DNA of 43,336 bases from Pelotomaculum sp. PtaB.Bin104. Lineage in GTDB: Bacteria; Bacillota; Desulfotomaculia; Desulfotomaculales; Pelotomaculaceae. Positions 26,802 through 35,524 of this stretch are shown here, piece after piece. Made by a program: the position numbers and the translations under genes. The notes under the pieces were generated by a model, which saw only the letters and a list, made by a program, of their open reading frames with translations, did not search any database and was not told where the DNA came from. The stretch lies in contig MVQL01000058.1 in NCBI GenBank assembly GCA_002067205.1, positions 1 through 43,336 on the forward strand. The letters are read 5' to 3'. The stretch's first letter is position 1; every line of letters starts with the position of its first letter.

Positions 26802-26845
26802 TAAATTGATATTTGCCTAATTTTCTTTATTGAAGGTGTTAGACC

Positions 26846-27478
26846 GTGGAGAATATTAAAAACGTATTTATTCCTGATGGTAAAAATAGCAAAAAGAAGA
26901 CGGGAGTTAATTTAGAAAATTATTCACATATTCGAGCATATCATGGGTGCCGTCCTGTCGATGTTGGCCGATATTATGTAGAGGGTATAAAGCCTTTTAA
27001 TATAAAAGAAATGCGTTGCGCAGCTTCAAAAATTTTCGGAATATCTGAAGAAACAGTCATAGCTAAAGAGCCCAATTTACAACCTGCGCTTTCTAATAAT
27101 GTTTACTTTGTATTATTTAAGCAGGAGTTATTAAATAGCTGTGGACATTATTTGTGTTGGGGTAGTGAGTATCTTGCTGCTATTGCAGCTCAACTGGATA
27201 GAAGCGAATATGGAAAATATCACGATATATTATCTGACACCGGAATACCAACTATTTTTATTTGCGATATACCTATTGATTTTTTACCGCAATGGCAAAT
27301 AAAAAGTATCTCAAAACATCCTTTTGACTCTAATTCAGCATGTTGGATTCCAGAGGTACTACATCCTGAACACATTGTTTCACACGAGCACCCTTCAAAA
27401 ATATATAACCCTGTTCAAATGCGGCAATATATTAATAGACAGACAACATGTAAATATTGTGCAGATATACATAAGTAG
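26846..27478 (+). CDS. uncharacterised cargo protein inserted in the mobilisation module
   Basis: 210 residues, GTG start behind GAAGGTG. It is the only real plus-strand gene between 18 and 42 kb and is visibly more AT-rich than its neighbours. Near the N-terminus it has IRAYHGCRPVDVGRYYVEG, and the C-terminus has a Cys pair in TTCKYCADIHK. The His-Gly-x-Arg segment followed by a Tyr-Tyr-x-x-Gly stretch recalls entry motifs of ADP-ribosyltransferase-like folds, but no complete ART signature was found and I do not assign the family. Its own promoter and position suggest a cargo gene, perhaps defence or toxin-related. Confidence 0.6.
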   Translation: MENIKNVFIPDGKNSKKKTGVNLENYSHIRAYHGCRPVDVGRYYVEGIKPFNIKEMRCAASKIFGISEETVIAKEPNLQPALSNNVYFVLFKQELLNSCGHYLCWGSEYLAAIAAQLDRSEYGKYHDILSDTGIPTIFICDIPIDFLPQWQIKSISKHPFDSNSACWIPEVLHPEHIVSHEHPSKIYNPVQMRQYINRQTTCKYCADIHK

Positions 27479-27552
27479 AATAGTAGAATCTGGCAAGTTG
27501 TTCCGAAGTCATAGGACAAAAGGCAAGGGGAGCAAAAATGCTCCCCTTGCTT

Positions 27553-27900
27553 TCATAAGGCCGTAACCGCCGCAAGCTGTTTGAGGACATCGGATACCCG
27601 GCCCCACAATTCCGTATAGTCCTTTTGCAGAGCCGCGATTTCCGATGGATACACACCGTAGGTATTCGCATGGATTGCAACCTGATTCAAGTTGGCGGCG
27701 CATCTGCGTTGCAGGGATACAAGCTCCCGGACGGGCGCGAGGTCAACGTTCAGGACATATCCATTCAGGGACATTTTGCGGACGTAAGCCCCGGCGTTGG
27801 TTATCCCGGCTTCGGCCATGCGTTGATGAATAGTATCCAATTCGTCCTCTGTCACCATGACATGCAGATGAATCCAGCGCTTACGTTTGTAGGGAATCAC
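27553..27900 (-). CDS. mobC: MobC-like relaxosome protein
   Basis: 115 residues. The N-terminal ribbon-helix-helix-like part (HLHVMVTEDELDTIHQRMAEAG, shortened to VMVTEDELDTIHQRM) and NAGAYVRKMSLNGY, then LNQVAIHANTYG near the C-terminus, match the MobC/NikA family that binds oriT and opens it for the relaxase. It overlaps the preceding small gene by ATGA. The plus-strand cargo gene now separates it from the relaxase gene. Confidence 0.87.
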   Translation of the reverse strand: MIPYKRKRWIHLHVMVTEDELDTIHQRMAEAGITNAGAYVRKMSLNGYVLNVDLAPVRELVSLQRRCAANLNQVAIHANTYGVYPSEIAALQKDYTELWGRVSDVLKQLAAVTAL

Positions 27901-28082
27901 CGTTCCAGTTCCCGGCCCCGCTTGCGCCGGGGCGGTTCCTTCACTCTGTCCAGCGGCTTGACCTCCGGCACGGGGGTGGATGGAGGGACGGGCAAAGCCG
28001 TATTGTTCGGAATGCCGTCGATCATATTGCAGTTCTGTTCCGTGGAAAGCTCCGCGTTTTTCAAATAATTGTCTTTTTCCAT
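27897..28082 (-). CDS. small ICE protein, unrecognised
   Basis: 61 residues, ATG with AAGGAGG eight bases upstream. The protein is polar, with a Pro-rich centre (LPVPPSTPVPEVKP) and a basic end (PPRRKRGRELER). It overlaps mobC by four bases, so it is probably a small accessory of the relaxosome. There is no known domain. Confidence 0.6.
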   Translation of the reverse strand: MEKDNYLKNAELSTEQNCNMIDGIPNNTALPVPPSTPVPEVKPLDRVKEPPRRKRGRELER

Positions 28083-28102
28083 TGTGAACCTCCTTAAAAA
28101 TT

Positions 28103-28127
28103 ACTTCGGGCCAACTTGGCCCGAAGT
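28103..28127. repeat. ICE palindrome copy 5
   Basis: Perfect form, between the stop at 28132 and the RBS of the next gene. Confidence 0.95.
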
Positions 28128-28131
28128 TTGG

Positions 28132-28935
28132 TTATCTGTCCTTCTCCGTATTCTTGAAGGGAGTAGGGCGGGCGGCGTTGTCCCGTTCCGCCTGTGCCGC
28201 TCCTTCTTTCAGCCGTTCGGAAATGGGCTTCTTTTCGGCGCTTTTCCGTGCAGCGCGGGCCTTGATTCCCATGACTTTTTCATAGCGCCCGGAAAGCTCC
28301 GCGTCGGTGACAAACTCCTTTTTTACAAAAGAACCAAAGTCGGAGTACCACCAAGTCAGCCGTTTTACATTAGGTATGCGTTTGGCCTGTTCCCATTTGC
28401 CAACGGCCTGCACCTGCTGTTCCAACTGCTCCGGGGAAAGACGTAGCTGGTCGGGATTGCCGGGCGCGGCCCGAAGCTCATAATCGGTAATCTGCTTTCC
28501 CGTCAGGGGCGCATTGTACAGAAGATAGCCCCACGCCTGAAACCTGCCGTTTTCCACGCTCTCACGCTTATCGAAATTCACGATTTCAGTGGGACCGTTC
28601 TCCGTTTTCGGGAAAGTGCCGATGTCAACGGGCCGCTGTGTTGAGTAGTATTTGTAGACCTCCGGCGCGGGCCGCGCCGCCTTTTCCGCAACGCCGTACC
28701 TCTCTTTGTAATCTTCAACGCGGGCGGCATAGTCCTTTGCCGCCGTATCCGCATCGGTTGTATAATGTCCCCAGTAAAAATCGCGCCTGCTGTTTTCCTC
28801 GGTAAACTGCCATGTGACGTAGGGCTGCGGGGCGTTGGGGTTTTCGGCAAGGGCAAAGCCTCTGTCATTATCAAAGAGGATGGAACGCTTGATTTCATAG
28901 CCGTGTACTTTTTCTCTGGATGGGTTATCGCTCAT
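28132..28935 (-). CDS. LPD/DUF4316-like ICE protein
   Basis: 267 residues from an ATG with GGAGG upstream. The N-terminal part (KVHGYEIKRSILFDNDRGFALAENP, shortened to ILFDNDRGFALAENP) and YVTWQF resemble domains of large polyvalent proteins in conjugative elements. The middle VYKYYSTQRPVDIGTFP and WGYLLYNAPL, and the C-terminal VKRLTWWYSDFGSFVKKEFV segment, resemble LPD/DUF4316-type modules. It probably enters or protects the transferred DNA in recipients, but this is inferred from family context only. The C-terminus is charged and disordered. Confidence 0.6.
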   Translation of the reverse strand: MSDNPSREKVHGYEIKRSILFDNDRGFALAENPNAPQPYVTWQFTEENSRRDFYWGHYTTDADTAAKDYAARVEDYKERYGVAEKAARPAPEVYKYYSTQRPVDIGTFPKTENGPTEIVNFDKRESVENGRFQAWGYLLYNAPLTGKQITDYELRAAPGNPDQLRLSPEQLEQQVQAVGKWEQAKRIPNVKRLTWWYSDFGSFVKKEFVTDAELSGRYEKVMGIKARAARKSAEKKPISERLKEGAAQAERDNAARPTPFKNTEKDR

Positions 28936-28962
28936 ATTTACCTCCGTTCCAAGATTGAGAAT

Positions 28963-29064
28963 GTTAGCTTTTACCGGGGCCGGGTATATAAAGGGTTTAC
29001 CCGCCCCGGTTTCGGGTCTGGAAAGCCTTGCTACAAGCGGGTTTTCAGGCCCCTAAAAGCTAAC
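28963..29064. promoter_or_regulatory. long inverted repeat between two ICE genes
   Basis: GTTAGCTTTTA (28963-28973) pairs exactly with TAAAAGCTAAC (29054-29064), with further CCGGGGCC/GGCCCC pairing inside. The right arm includes the stop codon of the upstream gene. It could be an attenuator or mRNA-processing structure. Confidence 0.6.
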
Positions 29065-29434
29065 AGTCGGCCCGCTTTTCCCGCATGTATTCCCGCTGCC
29101 GTTTGAGCCGGGCGGCGGCGGCACAGGCCGGGGAGCAATAGGCCCGTTTGCCGTCACGAACAAATGACCTGCCGCAGATGGCGCAAGTATCCATTTCAGG
29201 GGCTACCCGGCCAGTTAATGTGGCTTCTAATTTTGGGTCAAGCGGAAGGACGGCGTCTTGAAAATACTTGCAGTACGCGCCCGTCCAACATTTGTTCAGC
29301 ATGTAGCAGGGACAGTCCAGCGGCAGGCATCCGTATTCCGGGTCATAGTTGGCGCACATGCCCATCACCAGTTTGCGGATCGCCGCCCGTTCGCTCCGGG
29401 TCAATTCGCGGGGTTCCGGTTTCGCTTGCTCCAT
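29060..29434 (-). CDS. cysteine-rich VLP-type ICE protein
   Basis: 124 residues from MEQAKPEPREL; the frame extends upstream only through palindrome copy 6. Core motifs are CANYDPEYGCLPLDCPCYML, shortened to YGCLPLDCPCYML, KYFQDAVLPLDPKLEATL, and a zinc ribbon CAICGRSF...YCSPAC. This is the cysteine-rich VLP protein seen in Tn1549-like ICEs; its function is unknown. There is no strong SD; only GAAGTGAAA from the palindrome edge lies before the ATG. Confidence 0.8.
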   Translation of the reverse strand: MEQAKPEPRELTRSERAAIRKLVMGMCANYDPEYGCLPLDCPCYMLNKCWTGAYCKYFQDAVLPLDPKLEATLTGRVAPEMDTCAICGRSFVRDGKRAYCSPACAAAARLKRQREYMREKRADC

Positions 29435-29439
29435 AGTTT

Positions 29440-29640
29440 TCACTTCGGGCCAACTTGGCCCGAAGTTGCCTCCCTCCGTGAAAGCAATAATTTCCGGCAG
29501 CAGACGCCGACACAGGGAGCGCCGTTCCAGCACCCGCAACCCCGGCAGGGGGAGCCGACCGGCGGTTTACGCACAGTCCCCCGGCTTGGCCGGGGGACTT
29601 GCTTCATCATCCGTTCAAACGGGCTGTCGGTGAAATTCAT
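29440..29640 (-). CDS. small Cys-rich ICE protein ending in palindrome-encoded TSGQVGPK
   Basis: 66 residues, start overlapping the upstream stop as ATGA. It begins MNFTDSPFERMMKQ and has a Cys cluster CRGCGCW...CVGVCC likely to bind zinc. The last eight residues, TSGQVGPK, are encoded by palindrome copy 6, and the stop TGA uses its final base. The N-terminal motif recurs in small proteins of these elements. Role unknown. Confidence 0.7.
   Translation of the reverse strand: MNFTDSPFERMMKQVPRPSRGTVRKPPVGSPCRGCGCWNGAPCVGVCCRKLLLSRREATSGQVGPK
29442..29466. repeat. ICE palindrome copy 6 (in coding sequence)
   Basis: Perfect form, coding for the C-terminus of the 66-residue protein and sitting 7 bases before the next start. 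Confidence 0.95.
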
Positions 29641-30338
29641 GCTTCATCGTCCCCGTTGCCTCCGTCCTCCCAGGGCGGCAGTTCGTCGTCCTGTTCCGCT
29701 TCCTCTGTGTCACAAAGATTGCTTTCGTCGCCGTAATCGAAATCGTCCTCGCTTTCGGTTCCCTGATGCTTCGGACGGTAAATCTTGAAATAGTATCCAG
29801 CCCCGCCGCCGATCAGCACGACGGCCAGTACAAGCAGGAGCATTCCCATGTTGTTGTCCTGCGTCTCTGTGGAAGCCTGTTCGGTGGTATCCTCCGATGT
29901 TTCTGTGATGGCCGTCGCTTCGGTGGTAGTTTCCGGCTCCGTCGTGGAGGTTACGGCGTTGTCCGTGTCGCTTTCCTCTGTGTCGTCGTCGCTCTCGGCC
30001 AGCGCCAGCAGGTCTTTTTCCATCACGGCGTCAAGGAAATACACGTTGTCACTGTCCCGTTCAAGGTCTATAATCAGGTAAAAGGTATTCCCGGCGGGCG
30101 TCGTAATGGTGTAAAACTGTTTGCCGTCCTCGTCGGTGGCGCTGTCAACGACGGTGTCGGTTCCGTCCGGGGTAAAGATTGTTGCATCCTCTGTTTCGTC
30201 CATAACGCCGCCCGTTGCCGTCATGTTCTCCGTTTCCTCCGGTATTTCTTCACCGCCTCCGGCGTATGCGACGGTGGTAAAGGAGAGCATCAGGGCGAGG
30301 ACGGCGCACAGCACCGCCAGCTTACGAATTTTCTTCAT
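29637..30338 (-). CDS. DUF4366-like secreted or membrane-anchored transfer protein
   Basis: 233 residues from MKKIRKLAVL, with AGGAGGAAAACGAGA before the ATG. A typical signal peptide ends at AYAGG, followed by an acidic extracellular region with IFTPDGTDTVVDSATDEDGKQFYT (centre) and a Thr/Glu-rich linker. A C-terminal transmembrane helix (MLLLVLAVVLIGGGAGYYF) and an acidic cytoplasmic tail follow. DUF4366 proteins lie beside the NlpC/P60 hydrolase in these ICEs and probably sit at the cell surface in the transfer apparatus. Confidence 0.8.
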   Translation of the reverse strand: MKKIRKLAVLCAVLALMLSFTTVAYAGGGEEIPEETENMTATGGVMDETEDATIFTPDGTDTVVDSATDEDGKQFYTITTPAGNTFYLIIDLERDSDNVYFLDAVMEKDLLALAESDDDTEESDTDNAVTSTTEPETTTEATAITETSEDTTEQASTETQDNNMGMLLLVLAVVLIGGGAGYYFKIYRPKHQGTESEDDFDYGDESNLCDTEEAEQDDELPPWEDGGNGDDEA

Positions 30339-30603
30339 TCTCGTTTTCCTCCTTTTTGGTTTTGCTGGACTTCGGGCCAACTTGGCCCGAAGTGAAAGGC
30401 GCTCCGTTTTGTTCACGAAACGCCTTTAAGATGGCCGGGAGATCGTTCAGCGGAATATCCATCCCGCGCACGGCCTCCACGATTTCCGTGTTTTCCAGTT
30501 CCGTTTTCTGCTTTTCAAGCTCCTTCAAACGGGCCTGAAACTCGCTGATTTTATCTTTGGTCTTGTCAATATCCTTGTTGACGCGATCAATTTTTGCGTT
30601 CAA
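30322..30603 (-). CDS. DUF4315-like coiled-coil protein carrying palindrome-encoded TSGQVGPK
   Basis: 93 residues, TTG start behind AGGAGAGG, as in relatives that begin Met-Asn-x-Lys-Ile. A coiled coil (DKTKDKISEFQARLKELEKQK) fills the N-terminal half. IVEAVRGMDIPLNDL follows. Palindrome copy 7 lies in frame near the C-terminus and adds TSGQVGPK before a charged tail. The gene overlaps the signal-peptide gene downstream. It is probably a small structural partner of the transfer complex. Confidence 0.75.
   Translation of the reverse strand: MNAKIDRVNKDIDKTKDKISEFQARLKELEKQKTELENTEIVEAVRGMDIPLNDLPAILKAFREQNGAPFTSGQVGPKSSKTKKEENENEENS
30369..30393. repeat. ICE palindrome copy 7 (in coding sequence)
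   Basis: Perfect form, in frame in the DUF4315-like gene. Confidence 0.95.
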
Positions 30604-30621
30604 ATTACCTCTCCTTTCCAC

Positions 30622-32370
30622 TCATGGGAGCCTGCCGAAGCTGTAAAAATGGCTCTGCCAGTAGCTTGTTGTCATATTGGCGTAACCGATGGGATTTCCG
30701 GCGTGCAGCATCATGCCGTCGCCCACATAGATAGCGACGTGGGATACGCCGGTGGTATCGTAGGTTCCCACAAAGAAAACCAAGTCGCCGGGCTTTGCAT
30801 TAGAAGCGGATACCGGGGTGCAGATGTTGTAAAGCCCCTGCGCTCCGAGCCGCCCCACGTCCCAACCGCTGTGATTGATAACCCAACTCACGAAGCCGGA
30901 GCAATCGAAGGAGGTTGCCGGGCAATATCCGCCCCATATGTACGGAAAGCCGAGATACTTTTCCGCTTCCGCTATGATGGCGGCAAAGGTTTCGTCCTCC
31001 AAATATTCTTCGGGGATGTCGTAGTCCGTATAGGTTTTTACCGTTCCGCCGAACAAATCCGGCCTGTTGCCAAGCGTCGCCGTGTAAAGGGCATACATGG
31101 AAAGCTGTTCCTCGCTCATGATATAAATGGGCAGATGGGACAGGTTGAAATTTTCCAGTGTGACGGTACAAATATAGTAATCGTAGTACACCCGGTAACT
31201 GTCGGTATAGGTTGTGGTTTCGCCTGTTTCCGGGTCGGTTTCCGTCCATGTGTCCGTCTCAATGTAATAACGCCGCTCTGTTTCCACGGTTTCAGTGAGG
31301 ATGTATTGCTGTTCAAACAGCATGGCAAGGTCGTCCTGTACCTCGTCCAGCGTCCACGCCCCTTCATGCAGGGCGCTCAAAATGGAGATCAGCACGTAAG
31401 GGTCGTGTTCAATGTCGTCAATGTCGTAATGATATTCGTCATAGTTATGGTTGCTCTCATAGTTGTCAAGCTCGTCCTGCAAGTCCGCTTCCATGCCTGA
31501 GTAGGCCGCTTCCGCAGCCAGCATGTCCGCGTCCTCGGACGGGTAGGTGGAAGCGCCCACCGCGCCAATCAGCCCGTTTCCGATGGTGGTCATGGACGCC
31601 ATGCAGGAATGCAGCGCAACGATCAGGAGAAAAGCGCCGATGAAAACCAGTACGCCCACGGGATGCCGCCTGACGAAGCTTGCGGCGGCACGGGCGATTT
31701 TCTCCGTCGTGACCGCCGTTTTTTCCGCCGCTTTCGCGCCCTCCCGCGCCCGTTTCTGGTATTGTTTTTTGATACGCTGCTTCTGCCGGAAGCGGGAAAG
31801 CGCGTCCTTCTTTAATTCCGGGTGTTCCCGTACCAGCTTGCGGTACTGCAAATCCGCTTTCGCCCGAATATCCCGGCGCTCCCATTTGCGGACGTTCCGG
31901 GCCGGGTGGGTTCGGACACGGTGTTTGACAAACCGAGTCGTCCCCCGGACAGCCGCTTCCCCGGCAAGCTCCGTCCGGTGCGCGGCCTCCACGCCCACGT
32001 TCTCATGCTCCACCTCATGGATTTTCTGATGGGCATAATACCATGCTCCGGCTCCGGCCTTTTTTGCCCCGTATTTCACGGGGCCGGGCTTTTTCGGCGG
32101 CTTCTGCTTTGCCAGCTTTTCTTTGGCGTTGTCCAGCTTCGCGCCGCTCTTTTCGGCCCGGAACTTGGATTTTTCAAACCGCTTGCCGTCACGCGCCGCC
32201 TTGTTATTCGATGGGCCGGAATTACTCGCATCGTTGCCCGGCGGCGCTTCATCGTCTTGCCGCAAGCGTTCGGAGGGCCGCGCCTGTCCGCTGTGTTCAC
32301 GGTATTTATGGTTTTTGTACTTCGGGCCAACTTGGCCCGAAGTACCGGTTTCATTCGTTGGCCGCTTCAT
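30622..32370 (-). CDS. CD1108-type NlpC/P60 cell-wall hydrolase of the transfer system
   Basis: 582 residues. A long basic N-terminal cytoplasmic region (including palindrome-encoded TSGQVGPK at residues 10-17) precedes one transmembrane helix (VGVLVFIGAFLLIVALHS). An extracellular domain and a C-terminal NlpC/P60 peptidase follow, with Cys in TSFDCSGFVSW, His in VSHVAIYVGDG and a final HAGNP. It would open peptidoglycan for the conjugation channel. The start overlaps the end of virB4 by 20 bases. Confidence 0.9.
   Translation of the reverse strand: MKRPTNETGTSGQVGPKYKNHKYREHSGQARPSERLRQDDEAPPGNDASNSGPSNNKAARDGKRFEKSKFRAEKSGAKLDNAKEKLAKQKPPKKPGPVKYGAKKAGAGAWYYAHQKIHEVEHENVGVEAAHRTELAGEAAVRGTTRFVKHRVRTHPARNVRKWERRDIRAKADLQYRKLVREHPELKKDALSRFRQKQRIKKQYQKRAREGAKAAEKTAVTTEKIARAAASFVRRHPVGVLVFIGAFLLIVALHSCMASMTTIGNGLIGAVGASTYPSEDADMLAAEAAYSGMEADLQDELDNYESNHNYDEYHYDIDDIEHDPYVLISILSALHEGAWTLDEVQDDLAMLFEQQYILTETVETERRYYIETDTWTETDPETGETTTYTDSYRVYYDYYICTVTLENFNLSHLPIYIMSEEQLSMYALYTATLGNRPDLFGGTVKTYTDYDIPEEYLEDETFAAIIAEAEKYLGFPYIWGGYCPATSFDCSGFVSWVINHSGWDVGRLGAQGLYNICTPVSASNAKPGDLVFFVGTYDTTGVSHVAIYVGDGMMLHAGNPIGYANMTTSYWQSHFYSFGRLP
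32319..32343. repeat. ICE palindrome copy 8 (in coding sequence)
   Basis: Perfect form, in frame near the N-terminus of the hydrolase gene. Confidence 0.95.
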
Positions 32371-34723
32371 TGGCTATGTCCTCAGGTCGGGTAGTTAGCA
32401 GATTGTAGATTTCCCCACGGGGGAAGCGGTCTACAAAGGGAATGGTGGTATTCCCATAGAACAAGAGGCCCTCCCCGGCGTTGCTGTGGGCGATATAGGA
32501 TAGCTGATGCTCCGATATGCCAAGCTGTTTGGCAAGAATCGCCCGGTCGCCCTGCGCCTGTGAAAGCAGTATCATAAAGTCGCTGTTTTCCAGTATGTTT
32601 TCAATCTCCCGGCTGGCAAGCAAATCCTTCACATTCTGCGTTAAAGCACTCGGAACGCACCCTTTTTTACGCAGCATCTTCCAGACGCGCACAAAGTAGC
32701 TGGCGCTCAATGCGTCCTGCAACAAAATGTGAAATTCGTCATAGTAGCACCAGGTTGCAAGGCCCGCCGAAAAGTTCCTGTCCACCGCCTGCGTCACAAG
32801 CTCGTTGGTAATGTGCATGGCTATTTTTCGCAGATTTTCGCCCATGCTTTTCAGCACGACACAGGTAATGCGGCGGTCGGTCTGTACGTTGGTATGGTGG
32901 TTGAACATATTGAGGGAGCCTGTGCAGTAAAGCTCCAGCGCGGTCGCAATCCGCCGGGCCTCCGGCTCCGGCTGCTGGCACAGGGTTTCGTACAGGTCTT
33001 GCAGAAGGGGCATTTTCCCGTCCCCGATGCCAAGCGCAAGCTCCCGGTACACCAGCCGCACACAGCGGTCGATCACCGTTTTTTCGATGGGCTGCAAGCC
33101 CTCCTTGCCGCCGACAATCAGTTCGCACAGCGACAATAGAAAATCCGCTTTCATGGAAAGCGGGCTTTCGTCCCCGGCCAGATTGAGGTTTAAGTCCATC
33201 GGATTGATGTGGTGGGCGCTTTCCGGCGAAATGTCGATGACCTCGCCGCCGAGCCGCCTGACCAGCGGGGCATATTCTCCCATCGGGTCTACGATAATAA
33301 TGCGGTCTTTGGTGGCGAGGAACACGTTGATTAGCTCACGCTTGGCGGCGAAGCTCTTGCCGGAGCCGGTGGAGCCGAGATACAGGCCGTTGGCGGATTT
33401 GAGCTTTTTCCTGTCCGCCATGATAACGTTGTGGGACAGGGCGTTTTGACCGTAGTACAAAGATTCCCCGGCCATACGAAGCTCCCGCGTCATGAAGGGT
33501 ACGAAAATCGCGGTGCTGCTGGTTGTCATGCCGCGCTGTATCTCGATGCTGTTGCCGCCGAGAATGAGGCTCGACATGTACCCCTGCTCCTGCTGGAAAT
33601 CCAGCCGCTTCAAAACGCAGTTGTATTTCTGGACGATGCCCGCCACGGTGAAAACGTCGTTTTCCAACTGCTGCCGGGCAGGGGCCGTGTTCAGAACGAG
33701 GAAGGTCAAGAGAAACATGCGCTCATTCCGGCTCTGCAAGTCGGACAGAAGCGCCGCCGCGTCCTTGCTGAAGGTGACTAAATCCGGCGGCAGAATGTCA
33801 ATGTCATAGCCGGAGCGCACCGCTTTTTTCTGCTCGTCCACGCGCATTTTATCAATGTCGCTGATTTTGCCCTTGATGGTCTTGATGGCTTTACTTTGGT
33901 CTACCGTCTGGACGTGGAGCGTGACGGTCATTTCGGCGTCCATTTCCAGAAGCTCCGCAAGGAGCTTGTCGGAAAGCTCCGAAGCCATGATCTGCATATA
34001 CGAAGCCGCGCCCCATGTGGTTCCCACACGAAAGGCGCGACTCTGCCGGAAATCAAAGGACGTGGGGGCGATAAAGTCCTTTGTCCCCATGCCTGTTTTC
34101 GGTATCATATCCCATGAGAAAACGAACGGCTCCCGGCTTCCGGGATGTAACTGCCCGTGCAGGACTTCCATGCGCTCCCGCCCGGTGAGGGGTTGGGACT
34201 GGACACCGAGCTTTTTGAAATTGCCCATAATATCGGCTTCCACCCGTTCCAGCCGGGGCCGGGCCGCGCCGATGCCGTCCGCTTCGATGCCGAAGGTGAC
34301 GTACTTGGAACGGACGATGCCGTTGTTGCTCTTGGCGATCTGATTTTTCAGCATATCGGTAAATTCATTTCGAATACCCTGACAATCATCGGCCTGCGGG
34401 GGGATGTTCACGCTGTATCGGTTTTCGGGCCGGGAACGGTGGTTCAAAAAGGACATCTGAAACGGCAGGGCGCTGTCAAAATAATTGAGGAACGCGCAGT
34501 AGCCGTCAAAAATGGTGGCCTGATCCTCGGAGGAGGCCACGGAATAGTTGATGTCCTCATACTCGATGGTTTTGGTGTAGAAGCCCTCCCGCACTTTGCA
34601 AACGCCGTCTTTCAGCATTTGCACATACGGGATAGTCTGCTGTGCCGACTGCGGCCCACGCCGCTTTTTCTTACTGTTTTTTGCGGGGACGGGCGGGCGC
34701 TTTGCCTGTTTTTCTTGCTTCAA
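32351..34723 (-). CDS. virB4: VirB4-like conjugation ATPase
   Basis: 790 residues from a TTG with AAGGAGG nine bases upstream; the frame to 34870 would lie inside the PrgI gene. It has Walker A GSTGSGKSF in the middle, Walker B WCYYDEFHILL, and DFMILLSQAQGDRAILA near the end, as in VirB4/TraE. It powers assembly of the type IV secretion channel at the inner face of the membrane. The overlap with the PrgI gene upstream and the hydrolase downstream indicates one operon. Confidence 0.93.
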   Translation of the reverse strand: MKQEKQAKRPPVPAKNSKKKRRGPQSAQQTIPYVQMLKDGVCKVREGFYTKTIEYEDINYSVASSEDQATIFDGYCAFLNYFDSALPFQMSFLNHRSRPENRYSVNIPPQADDCQGIRNEFTDMLKNQIAKSNNGIVRSKYVTFGIEADGIGAARPRLERVEADIMGNFKKLGVQSQPLTGRERMEVLHGQLHPGSREPFVFSWDMIPKTGMGTKDFIAPTSFDFRQSRAFRVGTTWGAASYMQIMASELSDKLLAELLEMDAEMTVTLHVQTVDQSKAIKTIKGKISDIDKMRVDEQKKAVRSGYDIDILPPDLVTFSKDAAALLSDLQSRNERMFLLTFLVLNTAPARQQLENDVFTVAGIVQKYNCVLKRLDFQQEQGYMSSLILGGNSIEIQRGMTTSSTAIFVPFMTRELRMAGESLYYGQNALSHNVIMADRKKLKSANGLYLGSTGSGKSFAAKRELINVFLATKDRIIIVDPMGEYAPLVRRLGGEVIDISPESAHHINPMDLNLNLAGDESPLSMKADFLLSLCELIVGGKEGLQPIEKTVIDRCVRLVYRELALGIGDGKMPLLQDLYETLCQQPEPEARRIATALELYCTGSLNMFNHHTNVQTDRRITCVVLKSMGENLRKIAMHITNELVTQAVDRNFSAGLATWCYYDEFHILLQDALSASYFVRVWKMLRKKGCVPSALTQNVKDLLASREIENILENSDFMILLSQAQGDRAILAKQLGISEHQLSYIAHSNAGEGLLFYGNTTIPFVDRFPRGEIYNLLTTRPEDIANEAANE

Positions 34724-35066
34724 GCCGCTGTACCTCCTTCCGGGGATGGGTGAAATAGCCGTAAAAGTTGTCCGTCTGATAGGGCCTCGTCCGGGGATAT
34801 AGAAAGGTGGCGCGGACGATATTCCGCACCACCTTTTCAAAGGGAAGCCCGTCGCGCTCGTACATGGCAATCAGGAAGCACGGGAGCATCAGTCCGATCA
34901 TCAGGAGCATGGCCCCCGTGTTGCCGATAGCGGAACGGGTCAAAAGATAAGTCGGGATGCCGATCACCGCCGCCATGCTGAAACAAATGAGCTGGCGTTT
35001 CGTGAGATTGAGCGCCATTTTTGTTTTGATTTTCGACAGGTCGTTGGGTACGCTTACATAGGCCAT
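34671..35066 (-). CDS. PrgI family membrane protein
   Basis: 131 residues, ATG behind AAAGGAGG. It has N-terminal AYVSVPNDLSKIKTK, two transmembrane helices (ICFSMAAVIGIPTYLL and MLLMIGLMLPCFLIAMY) and a C-terminal FLYPRTRPYQTDNFYG, the full PrgI signature. PrgI is the VirB3-like partner of VirB4 in Gram-positive elements. It is translationally coupled to virB4 by overlap. Confidence 0.9.
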   Translation of the reverse strand: MAYVSVPNDLSKIKTKMALNLTKRQLICFSMAAVIGIPTYLLTRSAIGNTGAMLLMIGLMLPCFLIAMYERDGLPFEKVVRNIVRATFLYPRTRPYQTDNFYGYFTHPRKEVQRLEARKTGKAPARPRKKQ

Positions 35067-35088
35067 TGATTGAAAAACCTCCTTTCGT

Positions 35089-35113
35089 ACTTCGGGCCAA
35101 GTTGGCCCGAAGT
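35089..35113. repeat. ICE palindrome copy 9
   Basis: Perfect arms, centre in the inverse orientation (CCAAGTTGG). It abuts the stop codon of the gene at 35114, and CGAAAGGAGG of the PrgI gene follows. Confidence 0.95.
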
Positions 35114-35509
35114 TCAGCGTTCGGCGCTGCGCGCCGGGGCTGTCTGCCTGACCGGGGCCTTTTCAAGCCCGGCCTGACGCGCCCGCCAATAGTCCGGGTT
35201 ATACTCCCGGATGGACTTGTTGATGTTTTCCTCAAACGCCGCCTTATCCTTAATGCGGTCGGGGACGCTCCACAGCTTTTTGTCCAATAGCTCACGAAGG
35301 ACAACGCTTTCCTGACAATCTTCCTCAAAGCAGAGATAGCCGCCCTGCCGGAAGCCGCACTTCCGGGCGGCGGGAGAGAGCATGGCCGAAACCTCTTTGG
35401 AAACCAGCGTCCCGCCGTGGCTGGCGGTGCTGACAAGAAATACGCCGGGGCAGAGAATATCACAGGTCTGCACCTTTCCCCACGGCGAGTTTTCAGGATT
35501 GTTAAACAT
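35114..35509 (-). CDS. DUF7007-like ICE protein
   Basis: 131 residues, ATG after GGAGGA. It has PWGKVQTCDILCPGVFLVSTASHGG (core GVFLVSTASHGG), CGFRQGGYLCFEEDCQESVVL, and a polar C-terminus, matching DUF7007-type proteins. The Cys and Asp/Glu residues could form a site, but no activity is known. It is in the transfer operon between the SpoVG-like gene and PrgI. Confidence 0.65.
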   Translation of the reverse strand: MFNNPENSPWGKVQTCDILCPGVFLVSTASHGGTLVSKEVSAMLSPAARKCGFRQGGYLCFEEDCQESVVLRELLDKKLWSVPDRIKDKAAFEENINKSIREYNPDYWRARQAGLEKAPVRQTAPARSAER

Positions 35510-35524
35510 AGAAATCCTCCATCA

